Shown piece by piece: positions 48,601-57,864 of a stretch of DNA of 64,000 nucleotides. This stretch comes from Salsuginibacillus kocurii DSM 18087. Its GTDB lineage: Bacteria; Bacillota; Bacilli; Bacillales; Marinococcaceae. The notes beneath the pieces are model-generated. The model made no database searches, had not been told where the DNA came from, and saw only the letters and a list, made by a program, of their open reading frames with translations. The stretch spans positions 404,738 through 468,737 of the forward strand of contig NZ_KB898624.1 of NCBI RefSeq assembly GCF_000377705.1. The letters are read 5' to 3'. Position 1 is the stretch's first letter; each line of letters starts with the position of its first letter. Position numbers and translations under genes: made by a program.

Positions 48601-49270
48601 TTTTCAATTCTTCCTTTTTTGAAAGGTATTGTTTCGCAACTGAAGCTTGTTCTTTAAGAGGTTCAAGCTGGTCGTATAGTTCATGCAGAATATCGTTCAT
48701 GCGGTTAAGGTTATCTGTCGTATCAAGCAGTTTTTTTTCTGCTTGTTCTTTTCTCGTTTTATATTTAAGTACTCCCGCTGCTTCTTCAAAAATGCGGCGG
48801 CGGTCAGCCGGTTTGCTAGAAAGGATTTCATCGACCTGACCTTGGCCAATGATCGAATATGCTTCTTTTCCAAGCCCTGAATCAATTAATATCTCAATAA
48901 CATCTTTTCTACGGCAAGGGCTTTTGTTAATAAAATACTCACTCTCTCCAGAGCGATATAATTTTCGAGTTAAACTAATTTCACTATAATCCATCTCTAA
49001 AAATTGGTCTTCATTGTCTAATATGAGCGTAATTTCAGCCATGTTTACGGGTTTTCGCTCAGAGCTTCCAGCAAAAATCACATCTTCCATCCGCTGGCCG
49101 CGCAATGATTTCACAGATTGTTCACCCAGGACCCAACGGATGCCATCAGCAATATTGCTTTTTCCACTTCCATTTGGTCCTACAATAACGGTAACGCCTG
49201 GGGTCATATCAATATGTACATGGTCAGCAAAAGATTTAAATCCTTTTAGTTCCATTCGTTTAAGGTACAT
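45683..49270 (-). CDS. smc: Chromosome segregation protein SMC
   Basis: Condensin ATPase. 1195 residues. Walker A GPNGSGKS at 31-38, Q-loop region, long coiled coils, a hinge around 510-660, and C-terminal signature LSGGEKAL with DEVEAALDEANV. Normally cotranscribed with rnc, but here separated by about 730 bases holding an opposite-strand gene. Confidence 0.98.
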   Translation of the reverse strand: MYLKRMELKGFKSFADHVHIDMTPGVTVIVGPNGSGKSNIADGIRWVLGEQSVKSLRGQRMEDVIFAGSSERKPVNMAEITLILDNEDQFLEMDYSEISLTRKLYRSGESEYFINKSPCRRKDVIEILIDSGLGKEAYSIIGQGQVDEILSSKPADRRRIFEEAAGVLKYKTRKEQAEKKLLDTTDNLNRMNDILHELYDQLEPLKEQASVAKQYLSKKEELKSKEVALLTYDIKEAHRFWEEEKQAIDVLTEKEETLRTKKTELEAEQNKGNETVRELEEAISLEQEKLMKATEKVEQQEGQRALFQERGKHAKERLQELESRQDELEHVFATANEEWQTEQKKLQTKKKEEKETSQLLARLEPDSAFNPDELKDEIERLKSQYIDALNQQAAVRNEIKSASEQLERTNKRLEKLEEENYGNIEERKQVRLEKEELEERIESVSKKLEKENESLKSLEQTLQTARTEKEEAERNQYQAYQHIQDAKSRLKMLEEMEADFRGFHQGAKEVLKAKQSGLSGIHGAVAELIHVSESYETAIETALGGALQHVVVDAEKDGRQAIQYLKTNGKGRATFLPLETVKERSIDADQLNRVKSLKGFVGVAADMVEADASYQPVVRHLLGAIILAETLKDANEIAGILRYRFRIVTLDGDIVNPGGAMSGGSRKQNNNPLLGRQREIKELQTKITKMEAKTLVIEKNTQTAQAYVDEQNNALEEAKLSKETLEHELAELRNERIEIDGRLARLDAKLQLFDREKTALEDDAQDATARQQAAAAEEQRYSKQLEELDRSLKQQEAKQHEVEASQSKNREEIQELKLTLATQREQTRSQEQLVERLTNEKEEHARLLEEVKEELEVLRERLNEVSGGTNHLEEDVVQAKEEKIKLEQVLAEKRKSLHTETSNSTKLAKEIKELQASREQAKEQIHQRQMKINRVEMELDTLLNKLEQEYELSFERANEEYSLQEDPEETREKVNLLKMDINELGAVNLGAIDEYERIKEREEFLSGQQEDLSEAKSGLEQVIYEMDEEMTRRFQETFTQIRTHFKDTFCELFGGGEADLTLTEPDELISTGVEIVARPPGKKKQNLSLLSGGEKALTAIALLFSVLKVKPVPFCVLDEVEAALDEANVARFASYLKRASDKAQFIVVSHRKATMEEGNALYGVTMEESGVSRLVSVQLEESLLYTEQKPHPSAT

Positions 49271-49339
49271 AACTCCCCCTCCTTCCTCGTGCTGTGCTTT
49301 TCATCATTCTGTGATGTGTAAGACGATTAAATTGATACT

Positions 49340-49367
49340 TTGAAAAATAGACGGCAAAGGTTACAAT
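49340..49367 (+). promoter_or_regulatory. Promoter of the DUF1128 gene
   Basis: TTGAAA (49340-49345), 16-base spacer, TACAAT (49362-49367), 36 bases before the ATG. It overlaps the smc 5' region. Confidence 0.6.
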
Positions 49368-49402
49368 ACATGCATAGTCGTATTAGGAAGGGTGAACAAC
49401 AC

Positions 49403-49624
49403 ATGGATCTTGAAACAAAATCAGAAGAAAATTTAGCTTATATGCTCGATGGCATTCGCGATAAGCTTCAACTTGTAAACGCGCAAGCGCTCAATCCAGA
49501 AGGCTTTGAACTGTCCCGCTATGAAGAAGTTAAAGACTTGTATGAACTCATTATATCTAAAGACAATATTAGTGTTAGTGAGATGGAAGCGATCGTCGCT
49601 GAAATCGCTTCGTTAAAAGCATAG
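49403..49624 (+). CDS. DUF1128 family small protein
   Basis: 73 residues from ATG 49403 (GGAAGGGTG Shine-Dalgarno). ENLAYMLDGIRDKLQLVNAQ and ISVSEMEAIVAEIASLK match the DUF1128 family of Bacillaceae. Function unknown. It is one of only two plus-strand genes and splits the usual rnc-smc operon. Confidence 0.88.
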   Translation: MDLETKSEENLAYMLDGIRDKLQLVNAQALNPEGFELSRYEEVKDLYELIISKDNISVSEMEAIVAEIASLKA

Positions 49625-49682
49625 TCCTGCCATTGCAGTAAGCGAGGCTTTGTTACAGCCAGTATAAACATTTTTGTTCACA

Positions 49683-49708
49683 AAAAAAGAGGAACTTGTC
49701 CTCTTTTT
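49683..49708 (+). terminator. Terminator of the DUF1128 gene
   Basis: AAAAAAGAGGA pairs with TCCTCTTTTTT around CTTG-like loop, giving T-runs on both strands. It could also serve transcripts coming from rnc. Confidence 0.85.
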
Positions 49709-49839
49709 TATTTGTTTGCTCTCTTAACTGTTGCCGTTCTTAACGCCTCAGTGGGAGGGAAGGGATTCTTCTCTCTCGATTTTCTTTGCTGTAGTGTTCA
49801 TAATGAGTTCTTTATCACCACTACCTAACAGAGAAAGCC

Positions 49840-49972
49840 GATGGGACACGTGGGCAAGTGATAAGCGCCTAGATAGTTCGGCTGCTTTTGCCAATGACTA
49901 GACTGACTTATGATAGGGTAGCCCATTTACTTTAGGCTCAGCTTACCAGCCCACTTTCCCTCATGTCCCATC
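49840..49972. repeat. Long imperfect inverted repeat, possible structured RNA or mini-element
   Basis: Arms start with a perfect 9-bp match (49840-49848 with 49964-49972) and continue with smaller matched blocks: GGG, AAGTG, TAAGC (49862-49866 with 49941-49945) and GCCTAGA (49867-49873 with 49931-49937). A 57-base apical region remains. Not a plain terminator. Confidence 0.6.
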
Positions 49973-50004
49973 CAAACCTTAATAGAGACTACAGCCTATT
50001 CTTC

Positions 50005-50799
50005 CTATTTGAGATGACGTAGAACGGGGTCTTCTCCTCCTAGTTCAGTTAAGGCCTGCTGTGCTGCCAGTTGTTCTGCTTCTTTTTTCGACCTTCCAAC
50101 GCCTTTTCCGGTTGTTTCCTCATTTAACTGAACAACAGAAACAAACTCACGACTGTGAGCCGGACCTTTTTCTTCAACGATTTCATAACGTATGGTCCCA
50201 AGATTATCACGTTGCACGACTTCTTGAAGCTGGCTCTTAAAGTCCATCATGTGAGCAAATGAACCATTAGCGATCTTTAAGAAAACCGTCTGCTCCAAAA
50301 AACTATAAACCTGTTCCATTCCTCCATCCAGATACAGTGCACCGACAAACGCTTCAAACACATCTGCAAGCAAAGCAGGACGCTCTCTGCCTCCAGTCAT
50401 TTCTTCACCTTTTCCTAAGAGGACAAGTTCTCCAAACCGGAGTTGCTCTGCTAAAGCTGCGAGCGAAGGCTCACATACGACTGCAGCACGCAGTTTCGTC
50501 ATCTCCCCTTCACTCATGGCAGGGAATCGTTTAAATACGTGCTGGGAAACGGCCAGCTCTAGCACAGCATCTCCAAGAAATTCAAGCCTTTCATTATCAT
50601 GAACCGTTCGTATCCTATGCTCATTTACATAAGAAGAATGAGTAAAAGCTTGAATAAACAGCTTATCATCTTTAAAGCTTAATTCTACGGAATCGAGCAT
50701 TTGCTGGAGCCGGTCGCGATGTTCTTGCGATATCTTTAATTGCTTCTTCCCTTTTCGGACTTTACCATTTGATCCTTTTTTATTTGTTGAATGTCCCAT
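50005..50799 (-). CDS. rnc: Ribonuclease III
   Basis: Double-strand RNA endonuclease. 264 residues. Signature [19 protein letters not shown] (about 78-96), second acidic cluster in [19 protein letters not shown], and C-terminal dsRBD with [18 protein letters not shown]. In Bacillus it degrades toxin and structured mRNAs. Confidence 0.97.
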   Translation of the reverse strand: MGHSTNKKGSNGKVRKGKKQLKISQEHRDRLQQMLDSVELSFKDDKLFIQAFTHSSYVNEHRIRTVHDNERLEFLGDAVLELAVSQHVFKRFPAMSEGEMTKLRAAVVCEPSLAALAEQLRFGELVLLGKGEEMTGGRERPALLADVFEAFVGALYLDGGMEQVYSFLEQTVFLKIANGSFAHMMDFKSQLQEVVQRDNLGTIRYEIVEEKGPAHSREFVSVVQLNEETTGKGVGRSKKEAEQLAAQQALTELGGEDPVLRHLK

Positions 50800-51178
50800 A
50801 TCTTCACCCCTTTTTTATAATGTGAGCTCTGTGAAAGAGTAGTACTAATATTCTTTTGATCTCCTTACTACCCGCAGGACCTCGGCATTTCCGGAATATC
50901 ATCGACCGTTAACAACTACGTTCTTTTAAAAAACTTTTGGCAAAGCCAAGCCGACGGCGCAGGCCGAACCTTAGTTGTACGTATACCGTTTCCTTCAACT
51001 ATTTGTACATTCTTACGGTGTACCAAAGCCTGGATGTAATTCTATGCCTTTATTGACTCAAGGCGTTGTGAATAAGAAACAGCATGTGGATCTTCTCATA
51101 AAAACGCTTGTTATATAAGAGGAAGTCCCATTCAGCAAATGGGACTTACCGCCTAAGGCTGCCTCTTATACATAGTTG
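50800..51178 (-). other. Non-coding rnc-acpP gap with several inverted repeats
   Basis: 379 bases without a gene. Inverted repeats: 51114-51122 with 51162-51170; 51123-51132 with 51138-51147; an imperfect pair ACAACTA/TAGTTGT around 50910-50980; and TTTGTACA/TGTACCAAA near 51003-51027. The usual short acpP-rnc junction is replaced by structured sequence. Confidence 0.7.
51114..51170 (-). terminator. Branched terminator-like structure after acpP
   Basis: Outer 9-bp stem encloses a perfect 10-bp hairpin and a short GCC/GGC stem, ten bases after the acpP stop. Likely a transcription end or 3' stabiliser for the highly expressed acpP message. Confidence 0.65.
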
Positions 51179-51415
51179 TTATTGCTGAGCGTTTATGTAA
51201 TCCACCACGTCAGCAACGGTAGCAATTTTTTCAGCTTCTTCATCAGAAATTTCAAGGTCAAACTCATCTTCAAGTTCCATGACAAGCTCTACTACATCAA
51301 GAGAATCTGCCCCAAGGTCATCCTTGAATGTCGCCTCCGGCTTAACTTCGGACTCTTCCACACCGAGACGATCAACTACGATTTTTTTAATTCTATCTAG
51401 TATTTGTTCTGCCAA
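51179..51415 (-). CDS. acpP: Acyl carrier protein
   Basis: 78 residues from TTG 51415, with GAGGAGGTGA seven bases upstream; the GTG at 51424 lies inside that Shine-Dalgarno. Phosphopantetheine site is the Ser of [10 protein letters not shown]. Carries acyl chains for FabD, FabG and PlsX encoded just upstream. Confidence 0.97.
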   Translation of the reverse strand: MAEQILDRIKKIVVDRLGVEESEVKPEATFKDDLGADSLDVVELVMELEDEFDLEISDEEAEKIATVADVVDYINAQQ

Positions 51416-51489
51416 TGCTTTCACCTCCTCTGCAAAATGAACGAAAGGAGAAAGATGGTTCTTTCTTTATCCAACAACGTTCCAAGCTC

Positions 51490-51518
51490 ATTATAGGACA
51501 TAGCCTTTGAAATGAAAA
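51490..51518 (-). promoter_or_regulatory. Promoter of acpP
   Basis: TTTTCA (51513-51518), 17-base spacer, TATAAT (51490-51495). It overlaps the inverted repeat AGCCTTT/AAAGGCT (51502-51522) after fabG, which may be a weak terminator. Confidence 0.6.
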
Positions 51519-51527
51519 GGCTAAAAC

Positions 51528-52271
51528 TTACGGCATGACCATTCCACCATCGACATGAAGGGTTTGGCCCGTCATATAGCGGCTGTCCTCACTTGCTAAG
51601 AAGCGAACAACCCGGGCTACATCTTCTGCTTGGCCTAGTTCATTTAATGGAATTTCAGCCAATAGCTTTTCCTTTGTCTCTTCACCTAACTCATCTGTCA
51701 TTTCTGTTTGAATAAAGCCAGGCGCAACCGCGTTCACACGAATATTTCGGCTCGAGAATTCACGGGCCAGGGTTTTGGTAAGTCCAATCACTCCTGCTTT
51801 AGCTGCCACATAATTGGCCTGGCCGGCATTCCCAAGCACTCCAACTACAGAAGAGATGTTGATAATCGTCGCTTCTTGTTGTTTCATCATCGGGCGCACA
51901 GCTGCTTTTGAACATTGAAAGACACCTTTTAAATTCGTATCCATTACTGCATCCCAGTCTTCTTCTTTTAACCGCATCAACAAATTATCTTTTGTAATAC
52001 CGGCATTGTTTACTAAGATATCGAGCGCACCAAATTCAGTTGTCACTTGTTTAACCATTGCTTTTACATCTTTTTCATTTGCTACATCCGCCTGCACAGA
52101 GAAGGAGTGTACCCCGTACTCCATACAGGCTTTAACTACCTCCTCCGCTTTTTCTTGATTGCCGGAGTAGTTTACAGCTACGTTGGCCCCACTGGCCGCA
52201 AGTTCTAAAGCAATGGCACGCCCTATCCCTCGTGAACCGCCAGTAACTAATGCGTGTTTTCCAGTTAGCAT
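51528..52271 (-). CDS. fabG: 3-oxoacyl-ACP reductase FabG
   Basis: NADPH-dependent reductase of fatty-acid elongation. 247 residues. [12 protein letters not shown] cofactor motif at 8-19, catalytic Ser in NISSVVG, YVAAK with Tyr and Lys. Shares one base with fabD. Confidence 0.97.
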   Translation of the reverse strand: MLTGKHALVTGGSRGIGRAIALELAASGANVAVNYSGNQEKAEEVVKACMEYGVHSFSVQADVANEKDVKAMVKQVTTEFGALDILVNNAGITKDNLLMRLKEEDWDAVMDTNLKGVFQCSKAAVRPMMKQQEATIINISSVVGVLGNAGQANYVAAKAGVIGLTKTLAREFSSRNIRVNAVAPGFIQTEMTDELGEETKEKLLAEIPLNELGQAEDVARVVRFLASEDSRYMTGQTLHVDGGMVMP

Positions 52272-53221
52272 TATGAATTTGCCCCTTTCGCTTCGATAAA
52301 TGCTTCCAATGATTCTTGGTCAAATACAGCATGTACCTCTATCCCCTTGCGCTGTATTTTTCGGACCAACCCAGAAAGCACTTTGCCACTACCTATTTCC
52401 ACAAAAGTGTCTACCCCTTCGTCGATTAGATAACGGATGCTGTCTTCCCAAAGTACAGGTGAAACAACTTGAGAAATTAACTGTTCCTTAATCTGGTCTT
52501 TATCTGTCTCTCCTACTGCTTTCACATTAGATACCACCGGTACTTCTGCGTTCTTAAACGTCTTTTGTTCTAATGTTTGAGCTAATTGATCAGCAGCCGG
52601 TTTCATTAAACTTGAATGAAAAGGCCCACTGACATTCAATGGTATGACTCGTTTGGCTCCTTTTGCTTTTGCCTCTTCTCCGGCACGCTTTACACCTTCA
52701 GCTGTCCCAGAGATAACAATTTGGCCTGGCGCATTTAAATTGGCCAGCTCAGCAGTTTCTCCATCTGTCGAAGCTGCTTTTACTGCTTCTTCCAAAGTTT
52801 CTCGTTCCATTCCCATGACGGCCGCCATTGCACCTTGGCCAGAGGGAACAGCTTCTTCCATGAATTTGCCACGTGCATGCACTGCTTCAACAGCCTCCTG
52901 AAACGTAAGACTGCCAGCAGCAACCAAGGCTGCATATTCTCCTAAACTGTGCCCGGCCGTGAAATCAAATTGAACGCCTCGCTCTTTTAATACTTCAAAA
53001 GCTGCACACCCTGCTGTTACCAGGGCCGGCTGCGTATTCTCCGTCTGTTTCAGACTATCTTCCGGTCCTTGAAACATAATTGAAGACAACGAATAGCCTA
53101 AATACTCATCAGCTTGTTCAACAATTCTTCTGGCTGTTTCAAAATGCTCAGCCAGATCCGAAGCCATCCCTACTTGTTGTGAGCCTTGGCCTGGAAATAC
53201 AAAAGCAGTTTTTCCCATCAC
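52271..53221 (-). CDS. fabD: Malonyl-CoA:ACP transacylase FabD
   Basis: Loads malonate onto ACP. 316 residues. FPGQGSQ at 10-16, nucleophile Ser in [10 protein letters not shown], His in SGPFHSSLM. Between plsX and fabG as in the FapR regulon. Confidence 0.97.
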   Translation of the reverse strand: MMGKTAFVFPGQGSQQVGMASDLAEHFETARRIVEQADEYLGYSLSSIMFQGPEDSLKQTENTQPALVTAGCAAFEVLKERGVQFDFTAGHSLGEYAALVAAGSLTFQEAVEAVHARGKFMEEAVPSGQGAMAAVMGMERETLEEAVKAASTDGETAELANLNAPGQIVISGTAEGVKRAGEEAKAKGAKRVIPLNVSGPFHSSLMKPAADQLAQTLEQKTFKNAEVPVVSNVKAVGETDKDQIKEQLISQVVSPVLWEDSIRYLIDEGVDTFVEIGSGKVLSGLVRKIQRKGIEVHAVFDQESLEAFIEAKGANS

Positions 53222-53239
53222 ATGTCTTCCTTTCTCTCC

Positions 53240-54253
53240 CTAAGTAATTGAGTTATCTACGTTGTCCCAATTCGAGACATTTTCTCGGATCGTTGTAGCT
53301 ACATCTTCTACCACCATCTGCCTGGCCTGTCGAACTGCATGATAGATTGCAGTATGGTCGGACGATCCATGGGCTTTAATAACTGGTGCATTTAACCCAA
53401 ATAACCCAGCTCCGCCATAATGGGAATAGCTCATCTTTTCTTTAATAGTAGAAAAGCTTGGCTTTAACATGCCGGCTGCCATTTTATTTTTCACAGAAGA
53501 TGTCAATTCTTGCTTTAACAGTGAAAAGAGAGTGCCAGCTGTCCCTTCGATAGATTTAAGCAGGACATTTCCTGCAAAACCGTCGCAGACTACAATGTCA
53601 CAAGCACCATCCAACAGATCTCTAGCCTCAATGTTGCCATAAAAATCAATCGGTGCTTGGTCTAGGAGGTCATAAGCTTGTTTTGTCAGCTCATTACCTT
53701 TACCCTCTTCAGCACCTACATTTAAAAGACCGACCTTTGGTGCTTTCTTTTTTTTCACTTCTTCCATGTAAACGTGTCCCATCAACGCATATTGCAACAA
53801 ATGCTCTGCTTTAGCTTCTATGTTAGCTCCGACATCAAGCAGTAAAAATCCTTCCCCATCCAAAGTTGGCAGCATCGGGGCAAGGGCCGGTCTGCTGACT
53901 CCTTCGATGCGTCCTACGTGCAGCAAGCCGGCCGTCATCAACGCACCAGTATTACCAGCAGATATACAGGCATCCGCCCCGCCTTCTTTTACTTGCCGAA
54001 CTGTTTGCACCATAGAAGAATCTTTTTTACGGCGCACGGCTTTTGTTGGAGCATCTGTAGAAAGAATAACTTCTTCAGCATGTAAAACATCAATCGTTTT
54101 GGGATATCGGTCCCCAAGGTGTTCCATGATTTGCTCTTTATCCCCCACAAGCGTAATCGACAAGTCTTTAAACGCTCGTGCAGCAGCTATTGCCCCTGCT
54201 ACTTGGGCTTTTGGGGCGTGATCGCCTCCCATAGCGTCAATCGTAATTTTCAT
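53240..54253 (-). CDS. plsX: Phosphate acyltransferase PlsX
   Basis: Converts acyl-ACP to acyl-phosphate for phospholipid synthesis. 337 residues from ATG 54253 (AAAGGAGT upstream); the 42 residues before it are rejected. [16 protein letters not shown]-terminus and [17 protein letters not shown] motif ([15 protein letters not shown]). Confidence 0.97.
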   Translation of the reverse strand: MKITIDAMGGDHAPKAQVAGAIAAARAFKDLSITLVGDKEQIMEHLGDRYPKTIDVLHAEEVILSTDAPTKAVRRKKDSSMVQTVRQVKEGGADACISAGNTGALMTAGLLHVGRIEGVSRPALAPMLPTLDGEGFLLLDVGANIEAKAEHLLQYALMGHVYMEEVKKKKAPKVGLLNVGAEEGKGNELTKQAYDLLDQAPIDFYGNIEARDLLDGACDIVVCDGFAGNVLLKSIEGTAGTLFSLLKQELTSSVKNKMAAGMLKPSFSTIKEKMSYSHYGGAGLFGLNAPVIKAHGSSDHTAIYHAVRQARQMVVEDVATTIRENVSNWDNVDNSIT

Positions 54254-54266
54254 AACTTCGACTCCT

Positions 54267-54836
54267 TTATTGATCGGCTTCGGAACGTGTCGATCTATAC
54301 ATGAGAAACTCCCCAGAAAACACGAGCTCTTCTTCCACGTAACTATGAACAGAAACTGTCGTTCGCGCAGCATGTACATGGGTTACTTGAGCCTTAGCAA
54401 TCACTCGCTCTTGTTCTTTTACTTGCCGTCTAAAGTTTACAGAAGCTGTGGACGTTAACGCCAGCTCATCGTTGATGACAGCAACTGCAAGTGAGTTAGC
54501 CTGGGCAAAAAGGTGGTGTCCTCTGGCAATTCCTGTGCGTGAAAACGTATGCTCTCTGTTGACATCCAGTATTGATATGGCTTTCTCATCCAGAGTCAAA
54601 TCAACAATATCTCCGATAACTTCTTCTTCCTGTAAAGCTTTAACATCATCTAGCTGTAGCCTGGCCACATGCTTAATGCGCTCGCGAAGTTCAGGTATAG
54701 ATAAAGCCATGCGATCAAGACGTATGGTTTGAACACTGACTTGAAACGTTGAAGCAAGTGTTTCATCAGTTACAAACGGGTTTTCCTCAACCGTTTTTTG
54801 TAATTTCTGTTGTCTTTCAGCCTTTGAAAGCTTCAT
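54267..54836 (-). CDS. fapR: Fatty-acid/phospholipid repressor FapR
   Basis: Malonyl-CoA-sensing repressor of fap genes. 189 residues from ATG 54836. N-terminal helix-turn-helix (about 20-45, [20 protein letters not shown]) linked to a hotdog effector domain with [15 protein letters not shown]. Autoregulated through the operator just upstream. Confidence 0.96.
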   Translation of the reverse strand: MKLSKAERQQKLQKTVEENPFVTDETLASTFQVSVQTIRLDRMALSIPELRERIKHVARLQLDDVKALQEEEVIGDIVDLTLDEKAISILDVNREHTFSRTGIARGHHLFAQANSLAVAVINDELALTSTASVNFRRQVKEQERVIAKAQVTHVHAARTTVSVHSYVEEELVFSGEFLMYRSTRSEADQ

Positions 54837-54856
54837 CCGCAAGCCACCGCCTGTTA

Positions 54857-54873
54857 TTATGACTAGGTGCTAA
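54857..54873 (-). promoter_or_regulatory. FapR operator
   Basis: TTAGCACCTAGTCATAA on the minus strand, a close match to the known FapR box built around ACCTAGT. It lies just downstream of the -10, where bound repressor would block initiation. Confidence 0.8.
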
Positions 54874-54877
54874 TGGT

Positions 54878-54906
54878 AGTATATAATCCAGCAAATGGAC
54901 ATGCAA
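54878..54906 (-). promoter_or_regulatory. Promoter of the fapR-plsX-fabD-fabG operon
   Basis: TTGCAT (54901-54906), 17-base spacer, TATACT (54878-54883). The operator follows after four bases. Confidence 0.65.
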
Positions 54907-54910
54907 CCAT

Positions 54911-56956
54911 CTAATCTAATGTCTGGTGTTCAAGAGCTCCTTTTTCTTCTAAGTATTCCCGAAGCGCTTTATAGTCAGGATGTTCCCAAAAACTGGCTGA
55001 GTTCACAAGCTTGTCTGCATCGCTGCGGGCTGTTTCCAGGGCGCGGTAATCGTGAACGGGGTCAGCCATCTTAAATGAGGGCATGCCACTTTGTTTATTT
55101 CCGAAAAAGTCCCCCGGCCCGCGTAACTTAAGGTCCCGCTCTGACAGCTCAAAGCCATCAGAAGTTTCAGTCATGATCCGCATCCGCTCCTGCCCCTGTT
55201 CAGTTTTCGGGTCGGCTATTAAGATACAATACGCCTGTTCACTGCCCCGCCCTACTCGCCCTCTTAGCTGATGGAGCTGAGCTAAACCGAAACGGTCAGC
55301 ATCACTTATAACCATTACAGTTGCATTGGGGACATTTACCCCCACTTCCACCACCGTAGTGGAAACTAGCAGCGATGTTTCGCCTGCGCTGAATGCTCGC
55401 ATAACTTCTTCTTTTTCCTCTTGCGGCAAGCGCCCATGCATTAAACCAACTGTTTGATGAGGAAGCATTTCCTCTAACTCTGCATGAATATCAAGCGCAT
55501 TTTGTACATCTAATTGCTCCGATTCTTCAATCAATGGACAAATGACGTACGCTTGCCTTCCCTGATTTATTTCTTTATCAAGAAAGCGAACAATCCGCTC
55601 AAGCATCGCCGGCTTGGCCCAATATGTTTCTATAGGCTTTCGACCCGCAGGCAATTCGTTAAGCTTTGAAACATCCATATCTCCAAACACAGAGATCGAA
55701 AGTGTTCTCGGAATTGGAGTCGCAGTCATGAATAAAATATCGGGATGCTGCCCTTTATCACGCAATGTTCTGCGCTGTTTAACGCCAAAACGATGCTGTT
55801 CATCTGTTATGACAAGGCCCAAATCACGAAAAGGCACCTCAGGCTGAATTAAGGCATGGGTGCCGATAATAATGTCAATCTCTCCGCCAGCCAACTGTTG
55901 ATACGTTTCTTTTCGTTGTTTCTCCGTACGGCCTCCAGTTAACAATGACGTCCGAATGCCATAAGGCGTAAGGCGCTCTTCAATTTCTTTAGCATGCTGC
56001 TCTGCCAAAATGCTGGTTGGAACCATAAAAGCTGCTTGCTTCCCAGCTATCACAGCTGCATACATCGCAATCATTGCTACTACTGTTTTCCCTGAGCCCA
56101 CATCTCCTTGCAACAACCGATTCATGCGAGCAGGCAAAGCCATATCCGCAAGAATGTCTCGGATAACCTGCTGTTGGGCAGAGGTCAACGAAAAAGGAAG
56201 TTCAGCTATGAAAGCACGCAGGAGTGATTCTTCAAATTTGAGTGGCGTGCCTGGCTCCTCTTGTTTTTGCTTTTTTCGGTAGGCAAGCATTGACAGTTGA
56301 AACAAAAAGAACTCTTCATAGACGATGCGCCGCCGGGCATGCTTTAAGGCAATTCGGTCTGTAGGCTGGTGAATTTCATGCATTGTTTCTACTATATCAG
56401 GAAGTTTATAGGCTTCCTTCAAAGCTGAAGGAAGCAAATCTTCCATTTCATGCCCCGCTTCGTGCAACGCTGTTTGAATCCATTGCTTTAAATGACGGAC
56501 GCTTACATTTGCTGTGGAAGCATAAACGGGCTCTAAGCCGGAAGACTCCTGCATTTCTTCTTTGCTGATATATTGAGCTGTTAAAATTAAGCGATGTTTA
56601 TCCCACTTCCCAGTAGCTGAGATGGTTGTGCCTGGTTCTAACTGGTTTTTTAAATAAGCCCGGTTAAATACAACTACCGTAACGAGAACATAGCCAACTA
56701 GCATTCTCACCGTCAGCCGATTTTTCTTTTTGCCATAATAGCGGACAACTGGAGTTTCTTGCACCACTCCCTGCAGAGTTCCTCTTTCTTGATGTTCCAA
56801 TTCCTCTGGGGAGCTTACTTTGAAATCTTCATAACGAAAGGGCAAATGACCGATTAGGTCTTTTACTGTAAAAATTCCGAGTCCATTTAACTTCTTTTCT
56901 GTTTCTGTGCCAATCCCTTTTATAACACCTACATCTTGCTGTAGTTTAGTAGTCAT
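54911..56956 (-). CDS. recG: ATP-dependent DNA helicase RecG
   Basis: Regresses stalled forks and branch-migrates Holliday junctions. 681 residues. N-terminal wedge domain (1-160), Walker A GDVGSGKT near 285, DEQH box in ITDEQHRFG, and motif VI QLRGRVGRG. Overlaps sdaAA by four bases. Confidence 0.97.
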   Translation of the reverse strand: MTTKLQQDVGVIKGIGTETEKKLNGLGIFTVKDLIGHLPFRYEDFKVSSPEELEHQERGTLQGVVQETPVVRYYGKKKNRLTVRMLVGYVLVTVVVFNRAYLKNQLEPGTTISATGKWDKHRLILTAQYISKEEMQESSGLEPVYASTANVSVRHLKQWIQTALHEAGHEMEDLLPSALKEAYKLPDIVETMHEIHQPTDRIALKHARRRIVYEEFFLFQLSMLAYRKKQKQEEPGTPLKFEESLLRAFIAELPFSLTSAQQQVIRDILADMALPARMNRLLQGDVGSGKTVVAMIAMYAAVIAGKQAAFMVPTSILAEQHAKEIEERLTPYGIRTSLLTGGRTEKQRKETYQQLAGGEIDIIIGTHALIQPEVPFRDLGLVITDEQHRFGVKQRRTLRDKGQHPDILFMTATPIPRTLSISVFGDMDVSKLNELPAGRKPIETYWAKPAMLERIVRFLDKEINQGRQAYVICPLIEESEQLDVQNALDIHAELEEMLPHQTVGLMHGRLPQEEKEEVMRAFSAGETSLLVSTTVVEVGVNVPNATVMVISDADRFGLAQLHQLRGRVGRGSEQAYCILIADPKTEQGQERMRIMTETSDGFELSERDLKLRGPGDFFGNKQSGMPSFKMADPVHDYRALETARSDADKLVNSASFWEHPDYKALREYLEEKGALEHQTLD

Positions 56957-57840
56957 GAGCGTTCCAGGGAGATGTTAAATATTTCAGTTTCCAGCGCGCG
57001 TCCAGTAGGGGTAGCAGCAAGTCCGCCACGGGCTGTTTCTTTTAAGTCATCAGACATATTCTCCCCAATTTTATACATTGCTACTATGACTTCATCACAA
57101 GGTATACGGCTTTTCACGCCCGCCAGTGCCATATCAGCAGCCATCATGGCAATAGAGGCTCCTGCAGCATTTCGTTTCACACAGGGCACTTCGACCAGGC
57201 CAGCCACTGGGTCACATACAAGACCGAGCATGTTTTTCAAAGCAATGGCCATAGCATCAGCTGCCTGTTCTGGTGTACCACCGGCTAATTCCACTGTAGC
57301 CGCTGCTGCCATGCCAGCAGCCGAGCCTACTTCAGCTTGACAACCACCTGCCGCCCCTGAAATGGAAGCATTATTTGCTACGACCATACCAAAAGCACCA
57401 GATGTAAACAGGTAATGAATCATATCCTCACGACTCGGCTGTAATTGTTCTTTTACTGCAAACAAAGTACCTGGAACAACTCCGGCTGATCCAGCAGTTG
57501 GGGTTGCACAGATCGTTCCCATTGCTGCATTCACTTCATTGGTAGCCATCGCTTTACTAACGGCATCTAACAATGTTGCACCTGACAAGGGGGTATGTTC
57601 TTTCATGTACGTTTGTATCTTTAAGGCATCTCCGCCAGTTAAACCAGAAACGGAAGTAACTTCTTCACTCGTCCCGCGGCGCACAGCTTCTTCCATCACC
57701 GCTAAACGTTCATCCATATCCTGCATAACCGCTGCTTTAGATCGATTTTTTAATTGCATCTCTTGTTGAATCATAACCTCAGCAGCAGAGATATTTTCTG
57801 CTAGGGCTCGTTCCACAAGTTCAGCTGCGTTTCGAAACAC
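56953..57840 (-). CDS. sdaAA: L-serine dehydratase, iron-sulfur alpha subunit
   Basis: Converts L-serine to pyruvate and ammonia. 295 residues from GTG 57840 (AAAGGAGGGG upstream). Cluster cysteines are in CATPTAGSAG, GLVCDPVAG and VEVPCVKR. Works with the beta subunit encoded next to it. Confidence 0.95.
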   Translation of the reverse strand: MFRNAAELVERALAENISAAEVMIQQEMQLKNRSKAAVMQDMDERLAVMEEAVRRGTSEEVTSVSGLTGGDALKIQTYMKEHTPLSGATLLDAVSKAMATNEVNAAMGTICATPTAGSAGVVPGTLFAVKEQLQPSREDMIHYLFTSGAFGMVVANNASISGAAGGCQAEVGSAAGMAAAATVELAGGTPEQAADAMAIALKNMLGLVCDPVAGLVEVPCVKRNAAGASIAMMAADMALAGVKSRIPCDEVIVAMYKIGENMSDDLKETARGGLAATPTGRALETEIFNISLERS

Positions 57841-57864
57841 AGCCACCCCTCCTTTTCCAACCAA

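Larger units (their letters stand above)
49625..50004. other. Non-coding gap with terminator and long imperfect hairpin
   Basis: 380 bases without a gene. Holds a bidirectional terminator (49683-49708) and a roughly 130-base imperfect inverted repeat (49840-49972). No ORF with a plausible ribosome site. Confidence 0.8.

Noticed and set aside
45683..49270. Frameshift or split in smc
   Set aside because: The frame is continuous over 1195 codons with both nucleotide-binding ends intact.
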